Under the pieces are notes generated by a model. That model was not told the DNA's origin. It did no database searches and saw only the letters and a list, made by a program, of their open reading frames with translations. Positions 1-24,957 of a stretch of DNA of 64,000 bases are shown piece after piece (within the stretch, counting starts at the first letter, position 1; each line of letters begins with the position of its first letter). A program made the position numbers and the translations under genes. Source of the DNA: Phoronis australis. Lineage: Eukaryota; Phoronida; Phoronidae. Where the stretch lies: positions 378,229 to 442,228 of the forward strand of contig NMRA01000370.1 in the NCBI GenBank assembly GCA_002633005.1. The letters run 5' to 3'.

Positions 1-1733
1 CTGACTTACTTTTCAAAATATCAGACAGGTCCTGAATTGATTATAGGGGATCTTTTGGGCTTCAGTTTTTTGTTTCAGTTTTGGTTAACATAAACTTGAA
101 ACTGAGTATCGAATGTCGCTTATTTGTGCACTATACTCAGGCATAAGGAAAAAGTATATTACAGTATTTTACTCTAATCCTTGTGATCAAAACTTCATCA
201 ATTTTTTTTGCCATCACAGAATGAATGTCATTAAAAACTTTAGTTTATTTTTGCAAGCCTTTTGCCTGCAGGATAAAGTTGTATGACCATTTTATCATAA
301 ATAGTATTCCATGTGTGATCTGTTCAAATTGTATATGTGATATATGCCTGAGGCCTACTTGAACTAATAATAATAATAATAGTAATAATATAGTGGCTCT
401 AAACTCAAACTTATAGCTTTTAAACGCTGTGATCATCATGCCTAGAATTGTACGGTGACACTCGCCTTACCTCAAAATCCAACTGCTGCCTGGTGGTTTG
501 GTAATTGGCTCAATTGTGTTGCACACCCAACAGAATTAATGAGGAAGATATTATTGCAACAGTAAATAAAAGTTTTTAGGTTGTAAAAGTCACAGGTTTT
601 TCCAATTTTCAAAATTCAAAAACCTAATCACATGCGCTGTTCACGAAGTATTCAAATATGCCATGTGCAAACTTTTAAAATGAAAATTTGAAAATACTGT
701 AATTGTTGCCCCCCAATGTGTTTATGATGGTCTTATTGTCTAGAGAATGATAATGTCAGCAGCCTGAGGCTATTTAGTTAACCACAACAGCATGGTGTCT
801 TTAATCTGAACCGGCAAATTTCCCAAGCTCAACAGTTAGGGTGTCACCGTAAGATTATTTTCATGATGAAGTGCAAATCAGAATCAGACACATAAACGAT
901 AATGATAACTTGAGCACACATTAATTACAAAAATCTGATGTAATGTGCCCGTGTTTTGAGAACTAGCTGATGTCCATTATTCATGGTTCTCAGAATGCGG
1001 GCCCGTTATATCAGCCAGATACTTATAAATTATCTTGAGTTTCCACTATAGTAGAAGGGAAATTATCAAATACATTTTGAGCTTGATTTCGAGCATAAAG
1101 ATTAGATCCATGGCTAAGACTGATATCTGCTTTTTAAAGCCCCTGTCCTCTTGGAGTTGAAACTAACAAAAGAATTTTACAGAAATGCTCACATAAGAAC
1201 TTATTGAGGAAAATATTGTATCTCTAATTTTATTAATTAATTAATTTATTTATTTATCTCCAGTGAATCACCAACAGGGGGCGAAGTAAACTGATACGCT
1301 ACACTAGAGATTAGCAATTAAAAATGCCACTAAAATGGTGATTAAACGCCCATGTAGCTGGTTTTCTACCAGTAAAATTACATTTCTTAATCACACATTT
1401 AAGTATTCAGTAGAAATTGAGTGAAGGTTTAAGTGATAATATCGATATATCATTCTTTATCACGAACAACATGTTAGGTCAGTAAGGTGCAAAATTGGTA
1501 TAAAAATCTTGCAAATTTTTGGACAAAAAGAATTTTCAAACTTGCCTTTTTTATTTTTCAAGGGGTTCTAGCTTGGTTGTGAATGTCCAATTAAAAAAAA
1601 AATTGTATGGTGGAAGCTATGGTACAGAGAACTTATCTTTTAATGAGAAAAAACGAGAAAATTAATTTCCATATCGTGTCCTAATGGTGAGGTTTTACCA
1701 TACATGGCGATTTTGCATCTGTCGTGCTCACAG
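1..1733. other. Intron or upstream region of the LENG9-like gene; no exon recognised
   Basis: No convincing coding exon is seen here on either strand. The stretch is AT-rich, with a TAA-type microsatellite at about 366-391 and a TTAA/TTTA low-complexity tract at about 1228-1258. Because the coding exon that starts at 1734 lacks its own start codon and the first half of its RWD domain, at least one 5' exon must lie here unrecognised or left of the window. Confidence 0.5.
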
Positions 1734-3211
1734 TTCCTGCATTTTGTAAAGAACACATCAAGAAAGCTGTTAATCTTGTTGTAGAGAGCTACCCTGATGA
1801 GGCCCCTCAAGTGATCGTCATATCCAGTAACCGTGACAGTGAAAAAGAGCAGTTGGTGCAGCATTATATTTCCTCAAGACTAGAGGAGTTCAAGGAGGAG
1901 CATATGTTGACGAAATCACTTCAGATGCTTGAGGAATGGCTGGATAAAGGAAAGCAAAAGACGTTTAAAAATGACAAAACCGTGAAAGAAGAAGCGTCGG
2001 ATAAACAAAAGAAAAAGAAATTGAAAGAGAAAAACAAAGAAGATTTGGCAACTTGTGATAGTGAGAAGAAGTCCTCCATGAAAACAGCCGAAGACGTTAT
2101 TTCCCGTATTCTTTGGGACAGTGATTTGTTGCCAGAGTGCTTTACCATTGGCTACCTAGATCGTTTTACGGGCATTGTGGAGAAGGCATTCGAAGCCTTC
2201 TCATGGGAGGATATTGCTACTGTAGATTATGACACTTTAGCCATTCCAAAGCACAGAATCCAGTATTTTAAGTACAAAGATGAAATTGTATGGGACAAAA
2301 CGAAGCGACTTGATAATGTTTTTGGGTCTACGGGTAGTGGACTGACTGTAATAGATGTCATCAGACGATATGAGAATAGTAGCAATGCAGATAGAGGGAG
2401 AGCAGATGTGTACCCAGATAGTAATAGGTATGATGAAGGCGAAGATATCAAAAGTACTGATATTAATGGCACAAAATCTGGAAAGCAATTTGCTGAATTA
2501 AAAACTGATTACAATGATGCTCAGGAAAAGATTGAAGCAATGGATTTTGAAAAAAGTTGTCTACTTACGGAAAGTTCAGATGAGGAGGTTAAGAAGTGGG
2601 ATAATAAAGCAAGGCCTAACTACTTTGTTGCCATCCGTGTGACAAACCCTGATGTTTTGTTAGCTGTCACAACTGTGCAGCAGGCTGTTGTTCAGCTTGA
2701 GCCTCGTTATGATGAGTGTATGATCCCCCAGAGGGCTCTGCACGTCACACTATGCACATTACGCTTAAATACTGCAGAACAGATCACAGATGCAGTCCGC
2801 TGTCTGAACAGTATAAAAGATGACTTAAAGAGAATTCTAAGTGACGACAATCAATTGGAGTTAAAAGACGTGAATTGTTTTCGCGATCGCGTACTGCACG
2901 TTAAGGTTCAGGAAAAATCTTCTCTTCTGCGTTTTGCTGATCATGTAAAGCTGTCTCTGCAAGCTTGTGGCTTCGAAATAAAAGATTTTTATTCTTTCAC
3001 CCCTCACATGACCATTGCAAAGATTTCTCGTCCAATTGCCAGGACAATCGGTACGAGGCAGTTTGATGAAAGAATTTACTATGGACTGGATCAAGTAGAG
3101 TTTGGATGCCAGACTATTGACTCAATTCATCTGTGTTCCATGATGGATGAAAGACGAGAAGACGGATTCTATAGGTGTGCAACATCCATTTCTTTGGACA
3201 AAGCAAATTAG
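1734..3211 (+). CDS. LENG9: LENG9-like protein, 3' coding exon: RWD (C-terminal half), MJ1316 and 2H phosphoesterase domains
   Basis: Probable cytosolic/nuclear RNA-processing protein. The frame is open from 1689 to the TAG at 3209-3211. There is no in-frame ATG before about 1902, but conserved sequence starts at once, and a CAG acceptor ends at 1733, so I place an exon start at 1734. Counting residues from base 1724: residues ~1-78 look like the second half of an RWD domain (YPDEAP motif); ~78-118 is a Lys-rich, probably disordered linker; ~123-205 is an MJ1316 (DUF504) domain, with RILWD, IGYLDRF, IPKHRIQYFKY and DNVFGS; ~300-490 is an AKAP7-NLS/2H phosphoesterase domain with both catalytic motifs, HVTL (340) and HMTI (428). 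In LENG9 relatives MJ1316 and 2H domains occur together and are predicted to act on RNA ends with 2',3'-cyclic phosphate. An RWD in place of the CCCH finger of human LENG9 is notable. The exact reaction is inferred, not shown. Confidence 0.88.
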
Positions 3212-3467
3212 TTGACATAATTTTACTTCTACACACTTCTGATGCAATTCGGCCTTGAGAAACTGTCCCTGAGGTAGTCAGCTCACAGGAAGGTGCAAGC
3301 ATTTGATTGGTAGACAAGCTGATGATGAGTTGCATAACGAATCAAAACATTGATTTTTGCTCTCCTGATGCCACTGACTACTCAAATCAGGGATTGTAGC
3401 GTTTCAAGTTTATATCGGCTCCCTCAAGTCCTCAAGACTGTACAATGACCATTTTGCCTTACATCAA

Positions 3468-3473
3468 AATAAA
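3468..3473 (+). terminator. Polyadenylation signal AATAAA of the LENG9-like gene
   Basis: The canonical AATAAA lies 257 bases after the stop codon, in AT-rich sequence. A second one follows at about 3596. Either could end the transcript. Confidence 0.5.
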
Positions 3474-4449
3474 ATCATTTGCTAAACCAACGTGGGAGTT
3501 GACCATTCTGTGATATGATATCAAAAAATTTTCATTTGGTATATGTAAACATCATTCCTGCCAAACCGAATGTGTAAGTTGGATTTTCGGCTTTGCAATA
3601 AAATATCAAGTTAAAATTTTGTAATTTATTAATATGACAAAAATGTATAAAGGACAATATTTGAAACATTCCCTGATTTACTTTAAGCAAACCCAAACCA
3701 CACATTACTATACAATAGAAAGAATAGCTACCACAAATTTCAATACCTAGTACACAATCTAACAAAAATTACAAACAGTCCATAAAAGAATTACAAAATA
3801 TTACTAACAGGCCAAAGAATTACAACATTACTGTTGTACTTTCAGGCCAAAGAATAGCATTAGTTTTGGTCTACGCCCAACTGGCTGTTTAAAGAACACA
3901 AAATGCCCACTAGGCAACTTGGAGATTATTCCATGCCCTCTTTCCTGAGCTTTAAGATGCTGTCTCATTAAATTGCGAATATGCGAATGAAGCACTAGTT
4001 TACAAACCCCAAGTACCAGTAGTTACCATTACAATCTCGAGAGTCTTGTTTTGCGAGACTATTTTTAAGTAAATGAGTATGGTAAGTGTTATCCTAATGA
4101 CGCACAGTTTTTATCATTTCACTATCAAATAATGATTGCGCAGTATTTGGAATTACTAGGTTTTTTTTTATACACACTTGTTTTTCAGTGTATCAGTTGA
4201 GGTGTTTTCTTTAAAACTGCAATTTATTTACAAATTGTTTCTTTTCCTAATTGTACTTGATGTACACACAGTTCTCCAAGAAGTCACAAGGTGGCGCGTT
4301 TTACAAATTTAAAAATCCACAGTTTCAATGAGACACAGCATCTTGAACTGATTGAGAATGGGTTTCCGGAGACTATCCCAAACAGAAGTATAGCCAACCA
4401 TGTCACATGATCACACTTCTCTTCATATTCGGATGGACCAGGTAATAAT

Positions 4450-4861
4450 CAGGGCTTGGAATGACCAACGACAAAAAACGCGGAAACTTTGAAACTTTTA
4501 TGGCCCAAGTCATGCCTGATAACCAGCCTTGAATTGGTCAATGTGAACCTTTCCCCGACAAAAATCGCAGAGCGGTAGTATTTGTCGCCGCGCTTAACAA
4601 TAACACGAGACGCCATTGAAAATCCCACCACGCTGTCCCAGATGCCCCGGCAATGTTGACAATTTACGTTCCTCCGAAACATAAAGAGCAACTTCCGCTT
4701 TTCGAGGTGAACGTCGTCTGCAACGCCGCGGTAAGAAAGGAATTTGCCGTGGAAATTTTATATCAAATCCGATTTTTTTACCCAGAAATATTATAAAAAA
4801 AGCGGAAACCACATTTGAAAAAAGCGGAAATCCGCGTTTCCGCAGAAAATTCCAAGCCCTG
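4450..4861. mobile_element. 412-bp MITE with CAGGGCTTGGAAT terminal inverted repeats
   Basis: The element starts CAGGGCTTGGAATG and ends ATTCCAAGCCCTG, so the termini are inverted copies. Both ends also carry an inner inverted GCGGAAAC-type motif. AATAAT is present directly on both sides (4444-4449 and 4862-4867), as expected for a target-site duplication. CAGGG ends recall hAT elements, but those usually make 8-bp duplications. There is no transposase, so it is non-autonomous. A second, truncated copy lies at 27189-27299. Confidence 0.85.
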
Positions 4862-6712
4862 AATAATACACATGCCGTCACTCTGGTCCAAAACGTCATG
4901 ACATCGGAATGACATGCTAAACATTCCTATCGCGTGACTTTTACAAATTGTAACTGAAAAAATCCATACCAATGCACCAACTCTCCAAAACAAACGGGCC
5001 AGAAGCAATCATTCTTTTTTGTGATAATTCCAATTGCCTTCTAGAAGAAATTGTACACTGCCTATCAGCGACCAAACTTTCAAAAGAGACCAGTCACAAC
5101 CGGTCATTCTAGCTACCATGACGCATTCAGTCGTCAAGACAGGGAATTCTGGGTCATTTTGTCAGATTATATTTGGCATGTACTGTACAGTAATTCTACA
5201 CTTATTTTGCAAAAACATAATTTCCACAATAACCATTTTTCAATGGCTCATTACGTTTTTCCAAAAATGAGAACCTTTTAGTTGGCAAATGCTATTTTAT
5301 GACTTATCTACATACTGCAAACCATACTTGTGATACACTAAACTAAATATGTTCTCAATCTTTACTTTTGAGGAGATATTTAATAATACAGAATTTCACT
5401 TGTCATCCATACTCTGTGCTAAGCATGTGAAGAATTATCATGTATTTGTTTAGTTTTTCAGTCATTCACAAGCATGTAACTTTGATGTTAAAAACAGAGT
5501 CCTTTCTTTACGACACTCACTTGGGTGAAAATGTTATGGAAATTCTACAATTATCCCTAAATATAATTAATATAGTACTTACTACTTAGTATAGTGTATA
5601 AATATTAATAAATACAGTACATGAAGTAGGAAAGACACATGGACATCGACGAGCAAATTTTATCTAATCAAAAGAACGCTATCATATCTGCTCTCAGGAG
5701 TGAAAATGTTACAATTCTGGCCAATCACAGGCAATCATTACGGGCACACACAGCCAAACCACCGATCACGTCGGTGGAATGTTGAAGGCAGATCTATCAC
5801 CTGATTTAAGTTCGGATGACGAGAAATAAAATCAGACTTCTGACAAGCGTTCCCATGTGAATTTTTCAGACAGCTTTCTGTTTGGACGGCATGCAAAAGT
5901 AGCAACAAAAGAGGTGCTGAGACAACACATACCAAACATCTGAATTATTCCCGGCCATCCTTGTGTTAAAAAGGTGCCTAGATCCTCTTAACTTTTCAAA
6001 CCTAACAAGGCACATCACAGAGTCCAGCTTTTAAAAATCACGATCACTATTCACTATTACTGTAGTTACTATTACATTAAAGTCCAACAGAGTTTATCAT
6101 CACAACTCAAAGTGCTACTTAATAGAAAAAAAAACATTGATCACAAAAATTAACTACACAACTGGAAGTATGAGTAATCAATCCTAATACAAATTCATTT
6201 TGAAGCAGAACGAATACTTTAAGTCTAACCCACCCGACTTATGTATACAATATAGTTACAGCATTGTGGACATGACCCCAAGCACATGGCACAGTGCCAA
6301 GCCACATCCTCGCAGAAAAGGCAATCCTACATCAACATTCTAAAACTATGAACCTAGATATTAATAACAAAAATTACATAAAAATCTACTTCCATCCGAC
6401 AACAGCATCAATCAAGGACAACAGCACATTGTTTCCATAGATACGGGGGCAAGTAAAATACATCCAGAGAGATTTTCAGCAGCAAACTAACCCTTGAAGA
6501 CTAACAGCTTTTCCTGTTAAGGATACAGTATTCTACAAAAACAGAAAACCGACCAATTGTGCATTTCACATTATATTATCAAAATAATTTCTAAGCACCT
6601 TTAATAAAGTTTTACTGCACCTGCATTGCATTATGGACAAAACAGTAGTGCCTGTTGTAAAAGAAAAAATCTGAGGTCTCTTTCATAAAAAGTGACTTTA
6701 GACACACGTCAG

Positions 6713-7140
6713 TAATTAACCTATCGCAAGCTCCGCCCCCTAGCATAATGTCAACAAACAAACAATAAGTTTTACCCGGCAACGCGTTGTTTGTCGGGTA
6801 AAATGGCAGCTTGGAAATGAAGGTGTGTCAAGAATGCTGCCTTCTGATTGGTCAGTTAAGCCGTCATTCATAATCCTGGCGATAGGTCAATTTTGATTTA
6901 CTCTTTTACTACAACTCCACAATAACTGGATAACGAGTTTTTGCCTTGTTAGTTTTTGGCACATCACAGTTTAGAATAACTTATGAAAATTATCCAATCA
7001 CCTAGCAATTGACCTATCGCCAGGATTTTGAGTGACAACTTAACTGACCAATTAAGACACACATTCGTTTCCAAGCTGAAATTTAACACGCTGCCGGGTA
7101 AAACTTATTGTTTGTTTGTCGACTTACGATAGGTCAATTA
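6713..7140. mobile_element. Pair of inverted AATTGACCTATCG MITEs forming a fold-back
   Basis: Two related units lie head to head: 6713-6892 (about 180 bp) and 7007-7140 (134 bp). Each is bounded by AATTRACCTATCG and its reverse complement. The outer arms match over a long distance, including ACAAACAAACAATAAGTTTTACCCGGCA, split here by a few changes, and both contain a segment around TTAACTGACCAATYA. The whole block could fold into a long hairpin. No coding sequence. Confidence 0.75.
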
Positions 7141-7534
7141 CAGGCGTCCTTTCGAGAGACCCTGACTGCTTCTTCTGAGGTGAGGTAAAATTATTTTTCA
7201 CAAATAATTGTACGGAGCATCGGATAAAATTTCTGAATCCCTTTTAAGTCACTTTTCATGGCACAGACCCCAGCACCTAAATTCGTCATTAGCCCCACTA
7301 ACTGAAAGCTTTAAGCAAATAACTATACAATATTTTTAATCAACATGTTGCTGTCTCTCTTGGGTGTTACAAAAAATTAGACAAAAGTCAAATAAAAGTC
7401 TAAAGAAAGTCTAACTTTGGTTATATCTTCCTCTCATTTTTCTCCCTTACGCAAAAAAATGATACTACAAGAGAAATCGGTTGTTCCTGAAAACATGGTT
7501 CAATAAACCCTTTTTATTAATTATCTCCCCTACA

Positions 7535-19988
<12,454 letters not shown>

Positions 19989-20919
19989 CTGAAAGATTAA
20001 AGCATAAACTACAGGGCATGGCCTAATACAACCTAACGCTAAAGCACTGGTCAGCTGCTACGAATTATCTACTACAAAACAGCAAAAAATATAACTGTGC
20101 CTGGAATGTCTGAACACAGGCCCATCGATGGATCTTCAGAAACGACCTTTCTTAAAAAACGTCAATTGAAACCGAATGTACGCCAGGGCGTATTTTCGGA
20201 ATTTGTGTCAAACATGCCATGGTGCAATTTTTGTTAAACAAATATTAGTTGTGAAGATTTTTATGAAATAAATACGTCATTTTCAATGTATGTAGCTGTA
20301 CCTCGCTAGTAAGAATTTTATTCCTCCATACACAATGCATTAAAATTGCCCTTCACACTGTGGTAACAGAACTATTCATTAGATTTTCATAACATGCAAA
20401 CAATTACGTCCATGGGCATTCTTTTGGAAAACTTTCTGAAAATACGCACATGGGTGTATTTTGAGTGCACCTATTTTCAGAAATTCCGAATACTAAACAA
20501 AAGCAACAATCAAAGACTCAATGCATCTGAAATTGTTTGACACAGGAGAACTTAATGCGTAAGGTGAAATCAACAAAGTAAAAAAGTAAATGACGTCAAA
20601 AACACAAAAATTGGTCTTTTTATGAATCTCGGAGTAGCCACAGTGAATGACAGAAAAAGGTCTTGTGCAAGGTAAGGAAATTGGACCATGGCTATAAGAC
20701 CCACGACACTCATTATAAAAGCTTGTGTGATCACGTGTCTCACTTGTAACGCATGCGATATCTCAAATCAAGGCATGGTATGCAGACTGGTGCAATTGCA
20801 CGGTAAGTTACTAAGCCAGCGATGATTAGGAACGTATGTGAGATGTCACACAAGACGAACGAGCATGTGACAGTGAATGAAATAAAATGTAAAGTGACGA
20901 GCGACGAACAATAAATCCA

Positions 20920-21193
20920 GGAGGCAGTGAGGCCTAGTGGGTTGAGTGTTCACCTCCTGTTCTGAAGGCCCGGGTTCAATTCCCACTGGAACCCACTGCT
21001 AAACCCATGTGAGCCCATTGCACTGATCACCTGGGACTATTTTTATGCTTTACTAAATAGTATACAGTTATATGCAAGCTGAGGAGCTAGCAACCTGACT
21101 CAAGGGCTTAGGAGTGTGACCGAGTGGGACTCAAACCCACGACCTCGAGTAAAGAAAGCGGGCACCTATCACACTTGGTCACACTGCCTCCTC
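20920..21193. repeat. Fold-back of two tRNA-like SINE heads
   Basis: On the + strand, 20920-20990 has AGGAGGCAGTG, an A-box-like CCTAGTGGGTTGAGTG and a B-box-like GGGTTCAATTCCCAC. On the - strand, 21193-21116 has the same GAGGAGGCAGTG start, an A-box-like region and GGGTTTGAGTCCCAC. The two heads face each other across about 120 bases. They look tRNA-derived (pol III internal promoter) but do not form a normal acceptor stem, so these are SINE parts and not tRNA genes. Confidence 0.75.
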
Positions 21194-21389
21194 TAATAAG
21201 CTGAAAGCGTACCAAGATATTTTGAGAATATCAAATATACTCAACACCTGTAAAGTCTATTATATCAGAATCCTGGTCAAATTCAATTTTTCGAAAAATA
21301 TTTGCAGCTTTTGTATCGCTCCGTTGTCCAAAATGAAACTTTAAAATTTGGCTGTAATGAGGCGTTTCCATCGTTTAGCATGGATTAGT

Positions 21390-22560
21390 ACAAAGTTACC
21401 AAAGTCCAAGCCAGCATCACTCTGCGGAATACATCTGACCAGGCCATCAGGGGATGCAGTATCCAGTCACGCACCGGAAGGAAGTGGTCCACCACTTTAG
21501 CGATCAGTGAAGCAGAGAGTCGGCTGAGGCACAGGCAGTTAGTAGGAACAGCTTGCCAGGGTAGGCAAGGGCTGGGCTACAAGACCGGTAAGCCAACAAG
21601 GGAAAGATCTAAAGACCCAGGCAGAGACAGAATAATCAGGGAGGTCAGATCATCAGAGAACGAAGAAAGGTACCCCGAGCAGTCCAGATGGGCCAACAGG
21701 GAGCATGGACCAAGTGGGACAAAGTCTTACAAAGGAAAGTCAAGTGGGCTGATTTGTGGAAGATGTCTCCTCTGAAAGCCAAATTCCTCATTAGATCTGT
21801 TTACGATGTACTGCCGACTTCCTGCAACCTTGCTACTTGGGGCCTTGCTGACAACACAAGCTGTATTCAGTGTGGACGCAGATGTACGTTAGAGCACATC
21901 CTATCATCTTGCAGCGTGTCCTTGGCATCAGGAAGGTACACTTACCGACACAACCAGGTACTCAAAGTTTTTGCAAGGGTGTTGGTCGACGAGGTGAAGA
22001 GCAAACCGAAGCCGAGAAGCCACCGCGTCGAATTCATCAATTTCATAAGAAGTGGTGATGAGGCGAGTAAAAGGAAGACCCCTGCGCAGAAAGGTATCCT
22101 GCACACAGCCAACGACTGGAGAGTGTTGGCAGACCTTTCCGGTCATCAGTCATTCTTCCCTCAACACATTGTCCAGACGACCCGGCGCCCTGACTTGGTT
22201 ATATACTCGGACAGTTCCCACCAGGTCATCTTAATTGAGCTCACTATCCCGTGGCAGAGTAGGGTGGAAGAGGCACACGAGCGAAAGAACTTGAAGTAAA
22301 AGCAGACCTTAGGAATGATTGTCATGTTAACGGCTAGAGATGTTGGAGTTTTCCTGTGGAGGTCGGCTGCCGGGGTTTTCCAGCCAGTTCGATCATTACC
22401 ATGGCGAGGTGTCTTGGCGTCTCAGTGTCGGGAAAGAAGGCTCTGCTACGCGACGCAGCCACTGAAGCTGAACAGGCATCTTGTTGGATTTGGATTAAAT
22501 ACCAACAGCAACACCACCAACAACCGTCAGACAGAGCCTGATCAACTCTGTTGTCTCGCC
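21390..22560 (+). mobile_element. Decayed non-LTR retrotransposon 3' end with restriction-like endonuclease domain
   Basis: The longest open part is 21688-22299. It encodes KAKFLIRSVYDVLPTSCNLA, a zinc-knuckle CIQCGRRCTLEHILSSC and, near the end, RRPDLVIYSDSSHQVILIEL. That last block fits the PD-(D/E)xK restriction-like endonuclease that follows the reverse transcriptase in R2/NeSL-type LINEs. A stop and frameshift follow at 22300-22350, and the family end EVGCRGFPASS continues in another frame (22356-22541). Upstream (21390-21690) similar sequence is broken by stops. Only the C-terminal third remains, so it is dead. Confidence 0.75.
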
Positions 22561-23959
22561 TACTAGAGATGGTCTTGGTTTAGGGACGAAACCATTAAGG
22601 ACAGTAGGAGACCAACTGAAGATGGCGGTTGAGCACTGTTCCATCAAGTGTTTAAAGTAAGTTCGACAGAGATATGTACGCTGAATTGATGAAGGTCCCT
22701 GCGAAACAACGCCTGAAGAAGGGTTCCATACCGTTGCTGTTGATTCCCGGCAGTGCCCCGTCGCCAGCCCCGAGAAGTGCATTTTTGAAGTGAGAAGCCT
22801 TGCGAGCTGTGGCCACTATAAACAGTGACTGGAAGCACTTCATCTACTGTCACCCATGCCTCCGAATGTACCCAATAGCGTGCAATTCCAGGAACTAGCA
22901 GTGATTCCCCGTATGCTGTTGTCTCTAGCCCAGAGCCTGTAAGCAGCCCTGTAGCGATGTTGAGTAGTGGGAGTGAATACAGGCCCAGTTTGGCACCCAG
23001 TGAAAAGGACAGTTCGTCATCCAATGAACAGATCGGTGAGTCTAAGTTTGATAAGTTTATTGTGGATTTGTATTGGAGCTATTTAGAAGGTGCCACGTGT
23101 GTGACGAGGGAGTCGCACGGCGGGATGTAAGCAGTTTGGGTGCTCAAGTCACCATCCACTGGAAGTGTGTCGCGGGACACTCGGGTCAGTGGGACAGTTC
23201 TTCCTCTGTACGTGAGACGATAATGAGTACTTCTCGGTAGGCAGCAACAGCGTGGCATGTTGTCTGACTCGTAAACAAAAGCAAACGACGACCGAACTTA
23301 TCACAACCGAGGTAGAACAATGACTGACTCGACTGCTCTCATAGTCGGACTGTATGAAAAGAAATTGGCGCGAAATTCTTGCCTCCCAAAATGTCACTTC
23401 CGGAGTAGATGACGAGTAATTAATTAAATTACGAAAAGCTGTAAATAAGTGAAAAGTATGACTGTTATAATCAACGAACCCTATTTTTGCTGAAAATGAC
23501 ATGAAAAAGGTTGCCTTCGCCTTTAATGCATGAGGGCGTACAAACTAATGAATACACAGAAGTGTCTAGAGTTCATGTCTTAGCTCATTTCGGTGCCTGT
23601 GAACGTGAGACAGTGGTTCAGATACCATAGTTACTCTTCTAATTTGTCACTTTAATGTTGTATAAGAAGAATTGTTAAAAAATAGCAACTCATGTATATA
23701 GCATGCACGACACAAGAGGAGGCTCAGCACAGGCAGTCCTACCGTAACACATTACCTAGGTGTGCACATGCACAGTGCTATTTGGGATTCTAATTGGGGC
23801 AAGTGATTTTTTTGTTCGGGCAAGTAAAAGTTTCAATTACTTAAAAAGTTAATGTTGAGCCCTGTAGAGCAATTATCGAACAAAAGAGCGCAGGCTCTCC
23901 AACCATGAATGCCAGAATGGAGTTAATCAGTCGTGTAAGATATTGGCTATGGGGGGTTA

Positions 23960-24957
23960 ACTTCCCAACTTATTGTTGGGCTATAGAATCGAACAAGTTG
24001 GGAGCAAACGGGATGTCGCTGTCATGTGAGCTCATGCTAATTTAAGTGTTTGCTGGCAAAAACTGTTGTGAAACAACTCAGTTGATTTCCATCCCACGGC
24101 CTGGTGTTAGGGAGTCTTTATTTACATTTACATTATTAAAATAATGATTGTCAGTGTACAACTTCTGCCCTGACGGTGCTGTGGCCAAAGCGGAACCTGT
24201 CAGCTGGGAATTCGTGGCCCTCGACGTGTAAGTAGATTTGCAGTTTCGTGGGTAATTCACCAGCATAATCACGTGCACATTACTTTGGCTCACTAGTATT
24301 TTCTTGGCTGAAAATTTAGTTTCCAACTTTCGCTGGTTTATGTTCGTGATGTCTGATCAGTTTCCGAGCCACTGGCTGGCGGGATAACGAGCCAATCCAC
24401 CGGCTGGCCGGCCGCTGGGACGGGCCTGATCGTGCTCCGAGCCACTGGCCAGGATAACAAGGGTTTTGTGTGTTTAGAACTCAAAGAATCACAAGTCTAA
24501 ACAACACAGATCTAGGTTCTCCTGTCTGTATCTCATGGAAAATACTTCGAATTTATCTCCGAACACACCCCAAACTTCTGCTACGGACCATATATTGGCC
24601 TGCCGAACTTTGTAGGCTACGGTGTGTCCAAATACCAACAAATCCATAACAGCAAAATAAAACAACAACACGTTTTTATTAGAGCTCGGTGCATTTTTAA
24701 GGGTTTTACATTGAAGTTTGATGATTTATTGATGTTAAACGATGAGTTCAAGCGATAAGCTGACACCAGTAACCCGTGTTGTGAACTGCTGAACAGACTG
24801 CGTGTGAAACCGATGACGTCATTGGATAATTTCAACACCTCCGTCTGCCATCAGGTGTCAGGTAACGCAACCGTACTTGGCTATATGGAGTAGAACTACT
24901 CGATCTAAATTGATACAAATTAGGTTGTTTTTTGGGTGGCATGCTCCTTTAATGATA
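23960..24957 (-). mobile_element. TIR element copy A (GGGTGGCATGCTCCTTTAA end), partial
   Basis: The reverse complement of this stretch matches 37199 to about 38100 over many blocks (for example GGAGGTGTTGAAATTA, ACGTGTTGTT, GAACATAAACC and AACTAAA segments). Its right end, TTGGGTGGCATGCTCCTTTAA, matches the terminal inverted repeat of that copy. The other terminus was not found, so it is truncated. No intact open frame. Confidence 0.75.

Larger units (their letters stand above)
3474..7534. other. Convergent intergenic region / copine 3' UTR, no gene seen
   Basis: This lies between the 3' end of the LENG9-like gene (+) and the copine stop (-). Apart from two small inverted-repeat elements listed separately, I see no coding sequence. 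Part of the right side should be copine 3' UTR. A TTTATT (AATAAA on the minus strand) at 7513-7518 is only 17 bases after the stop, so the real poly(A) site is probably further left. Confidence 0.6.

Noticed and set aside
20920-20990. tRNA gene candidate
   Set aside because: A- and B-box-like motifs are present, but there is no matching acceptor stem or clear anticodon arm; SINE head instead.
22644-23024. 126-codon minus-strand open frame in GC-richer sequence
   Set aside because: No recognisable domain and overlapping frames on both strands; probably LINE 3' flank or promoter-like sequence.
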